Assembly: GCA_947085425.1 (NCBI GenBank)
Contig: CAMTWK010000002.1
Coordinates: forward strand, 62,001 to 126,000
Origin: UKL13-2 sp947085425
GTDB lineage: Bacteria > Pseudomonadota > Gammaproteobacteria > Burkholderiales > Usitatibacteraceae
Direction: 5' to 3'
DNA length: 64,000 bases
Positions 62,194-64,000 of the stretch are shown piece by piece. The notes under the pieces were generated by a model. That model did not search any database and was not told the origin of the DNA. It worked only from the letters and a program-made list of their open reading frames with translations. Position 1 is the first letter of the stretch; the number at the start of each line of letters is the position of its first letter. The position numbers were made by a program, and so were the translations under genes.

Positions 62194-63840
62194 ATGGTTA
62201 TTTTCCCCATCAAGCGATCTTTTTGGTTTGCCACCTGCGCGATTGCCCTGCTGCTGGGTGCGGTGACGGGTGGAGCCAATGCCAAATCACTGCGATATGG
62301 CACACAGGATGAACCACAGACACTGGACCCACACGCGGCGAATTTGGCGGTCACCAACCGCCTATTGTCAAATGTTTATGAGGGCCTGGTGGGTCGCGAT
62401 AAAGACTTTCGGATCGTGCCATGGCTGGCGACCTCGTGGACGCCACCCGACCCACGCACCGGCAATCACAACTGGCGTTTCAAACTCCGACCAAATGTGA
62501 AATTTCACAGCGGCGCAATCTTAACCGCCGACGACGTGGTATTTTCCGTGCAACGTGCCATGCACCCGCTGTCTCAACATAAAATCGCCGTGCAGGGCGT
62601 GACACACGCCAAGAAAATTGATGACCTCACGGTCGAGCTGGTGATGCGTGAGCCCAACCCGGTGTTACCCAATCACCTGATTCAATTGCGCATCATGAAT
62701 CAGGCGTGGGCCATCAAACACCGCGCCGAATCTCCACAAAATTACAAAGACAAAGAAGACACCTATGTGTCGCGCCACGCCAATGGCACCGGACCGTTTA
62801 CGGTCAAGGAACGTCAAACCGACGTACGCACGGTACTCGCCGCTTTCCCAGACTGGTGGAACAAAAATAGCCCGGAAAAAGGCAATCTGACCGAAGTCGT
62901 ATTGTTGCCGATCAAATCCAACCCAACCCGTTTGGCCGCACTCATTTCCAACGAGGTGCAATTTGTCAACGATCCACCACCCCAGGACATCCCCCGTTTA
63001 AGAGCCAGTGGTCAGGTCAAGGTTATTGAAGGTCTGGAGTCACGTGTGCAATATCTGGTGTTTGATATGCGCCGCGACGAGTTGTTGTATTCGAATATCA
63101 AGGGCAAAAATCCATGGAAGGATATTCGTGTCCGTCAAGCGGTCGCACATGCCATTGACGCCAACGCCATCAAAACCAAAGTCATGCGCAATCTGGCGGT
63201 GCTCACCGGAACCATCATTACCGATCAGGATCAGGGATATTCAAAAGACGCTGATACCCGCCTGCCTTACGACCCGGCACGCGCCAAACAACTATTGGCC
63301 GAGGCGGGTTACCCGGACGGCTTTGCGGTCACGCTGGACTGCGGCGCCAATCAGCCTGCTGCGGACATTTGTCAGGCGGTCGGCCCGATGCTGGCACGGG
63401 TGGGCATTCGTGCCTCGCCGAATATCATGCAAACCGCTTTATTGTTTCCGAAGTTGCAAAAATTTGATACCAGTTTCTATTTGTTGAGCTGGTCCACCCC
63501 AACCGGCGACGCGCTTTACACCCTGCAAAGTTTATTACGCACCCCGTCAAAGTTAAACGCATCGGGCGACCCCGACACGTCCAGCGGTGACAATAATTTT
63601 GGCCAGTATTCGAATAAAGTATTTGATGATTTGGTTGACCGTTTCAAAGTTGAAAATGACCTCAAAAAACGCGACCTGATTATTCGCGATGCGTTGTTGC
63701 TGGTGAACCGCGAGTTGCCGATTGTGACCCTGCACAAACCGATTATCCCGTGGGCGACGAGCGCCCGCGCAGGCAATGAAGTTAGCGCCGTATTGCCGCC
63801 CAACGGCGTTCCGTATTTTTTCCGATTTAGCAGCAAGTAG
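62194..63840 (+). CDS. ABC transporter oligopeptide-type substrate-binding protein (3)
   Basis: A 548-residue SBP_bac_5 protein with a signal peptide (core FWFATCAIALLLGAVTGG, cleavage near NAKS). Patterns are SLRYGTQDEPQTLDPHA, VKFHSGAILTADDVVFSVQ and RVRQAVAHAIDA. It diverges more from the other two in the binding region. It starts 128 bp after the second binding-protein gene and is followed 15 bp later by a permease gene, so it is the most direct partner of that permease. Confidence 0.93.
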   Translation: MVIFPIKRSFWFATCAIALLLGAVTGGANAKSLRYGTQDEPQTLDPHAANLAVTNRLLSNVYEGLVGRDKDFRIVPWLATSWTPPDPRTGNHNWRFKLRPNVKFHSGAILTADDVVFSVQRAMHPLSQHKIAVQGVTHAKKIDDLTVELVMREPNPVLPNHLIQLRIMNQAWAIKHRAESPQNYKDKEDTYVSRHANGTGPFTVKERQTDVRTVLAAFPDWWNKNSPEKGNLTEVVLLPIKSNPTRLAALISNEVQFVNDPPPQDIPRLRASGQVKVIEGLESRVQYLVFDMRRDELLYSNIKGKNPWKDIRVRQAVAHAIDANAIKTKVMRNLAVLTGTIITDQDQGYSKDADTRLPYDPARAKQLLAEAGYPDGFAVTLDCGANQPAADICQAVGPMLARVGIRASPNIMQTALLFPKLQKFDTSFYLLSWSTPTGDALYTLQSLLRTPSKLNASGDPDTSSGDNNFGQYSNKVFDDLVDRFKVENDLKKRDLIIRDALLLVNRELPIVTLHKPIIPWATSARAGNEVSAVLPPNGVPYFFRFSSK

Positions 63841-63855
63841 CCAGAAAGAAAAACC

Positions 63856-64000
63856 ATGCTCGCCTTTATTGTCAGACGAATTCTCCAAAGTATTCTGGTC
63901 ATGCTGGCCGTGGGTGCCATCGCCTTTTCACTGTTTAATTTTGTCGGCGATCCGGTGTCATTGATGTTGCCACCGGAAGCCACCCAGGCCGATCGCGAAG
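63856..64000 (+). CDS. DppB/OppB-type ABC transporter permease, N-terminal part (cut by window edge)
   Basis: Only 48 residues are in the window, but the start MLAFIVRRILQSILVMLAV is the typical N-terminus of the DppB/OppB/GsiC permease family, with the first transmembrane helix and the following FNFVGDPVSLMLPPEAT loop. GAAAGAAAAACC precedes ATG 63856. It forms the inner-membrane channel with a DppC-like partner expected downstream. Confidence 0.9.
   Translation, partial: MLAFIVRRILQSILVMLAVGAIAFSLFNFVGDPVSLMLPPEATQADRE

Noticed and set aside
1..64000. tRNA, rRNA, CRISPR array, prophage or defence system
   Set aside because: I looked for cloverleaf-type sequences, regularly spaced direct repeats, integrase/capsid-like proteins and known defence domains and saw none; a covariance-model or profile search would be needed to exclude them formally.

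Overview
The window looks like a chromosomal segment of a betaproteobacterium. The strongest evidence is one minus-strand gene run: leuC, a small entericidin-like lipoprotein, leuD, leuB, asd, fimV, truA, trpF, trpB, trpA, accD, folC, a SPOR-domain gene, cvpA, purF and metZ (37.8 to 19.8 kb). That order is characteristic of Betaproteobacteria. A further hint is a proteasome-like protein at 59.6-60.2 kb that resembles the betaproteobacterial proteasome homologue (BPH). No rRNA, tRNA, CRISPR array or prophage was seen. No taxon below class can be supported from the sequence alone.

Layout. 0-5.2 kb is a signalling block: the N-terminus of a chemoreceptor (cut by the window edge), cheW, a stand-alone receiver domain, a second full chemoreceptor with a C-terminal CheR/CheB-tether-like pentapeptide, and an HDOD protein. 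5.4-9.0 kb holds a GntR/HutC regulator, a VOC protein, a methyltransferase and glutaryl-CoA dehydrogenase; palindromes built on TGTC-GACA lie before the regulator, the VOC gene and gcdH, suggesting a small regulon. 9.0-15.7 kb has cysS, a TPR protein, an L,D-transpeptidase, a periplasmic cyclophilin, lpxH and a zinc-ribbon methyltransferase. 15.7-19.7 kb is a three-gene membrane glycosylation cassette (large membrane protein, GtrB-like transferase, GtrA-like flippase). 19.8-37.8 kb is the biosynthetic run above. 37.8-38.7 kb is a scar with an IS30-like transposase remnant, a 140-bp MITE-like element and one copy of a 250-bp repeat. 38.7-48.5 kb is a mix of single genes: iminopeptidase, NUDIX hydrolase, maleylacetoacetate isomerase, SGNH esterase, a probable Fur-controlled small protein, quinone oxidoreductase, cyclophilin, TonB-dependent receptor and a DUF1801 protein. 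48.6-64 kb is rich in peptide and amino-acid use: three related oligopeptide-binding proteins, an M61 peptidase, a succinate-semialdehyde dehydrogenase, gamma-glutamyltransferase and the start of a Dpp/Opp-type permease, together with an FKBP, a MoCF-domain protein, a YceI protein, an S4 protein and the BPH-like protein.

The most interesting observation is a family of four about 250-bp repeats (1782-2031, 29236-29486, 38354-38605, 56945-57195) with 17-bp terminal inverted repeats. In three of the four, the first base of the element follows directly after the stop codon of a gene, and the element has the same orientation as that gene (chemoreceptor, truA, ggt). A perfect CTAG duplication flanks one copy. 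Internally the copies keep a hairpin stem while its loop varies. No transposase for the family lies in the window.
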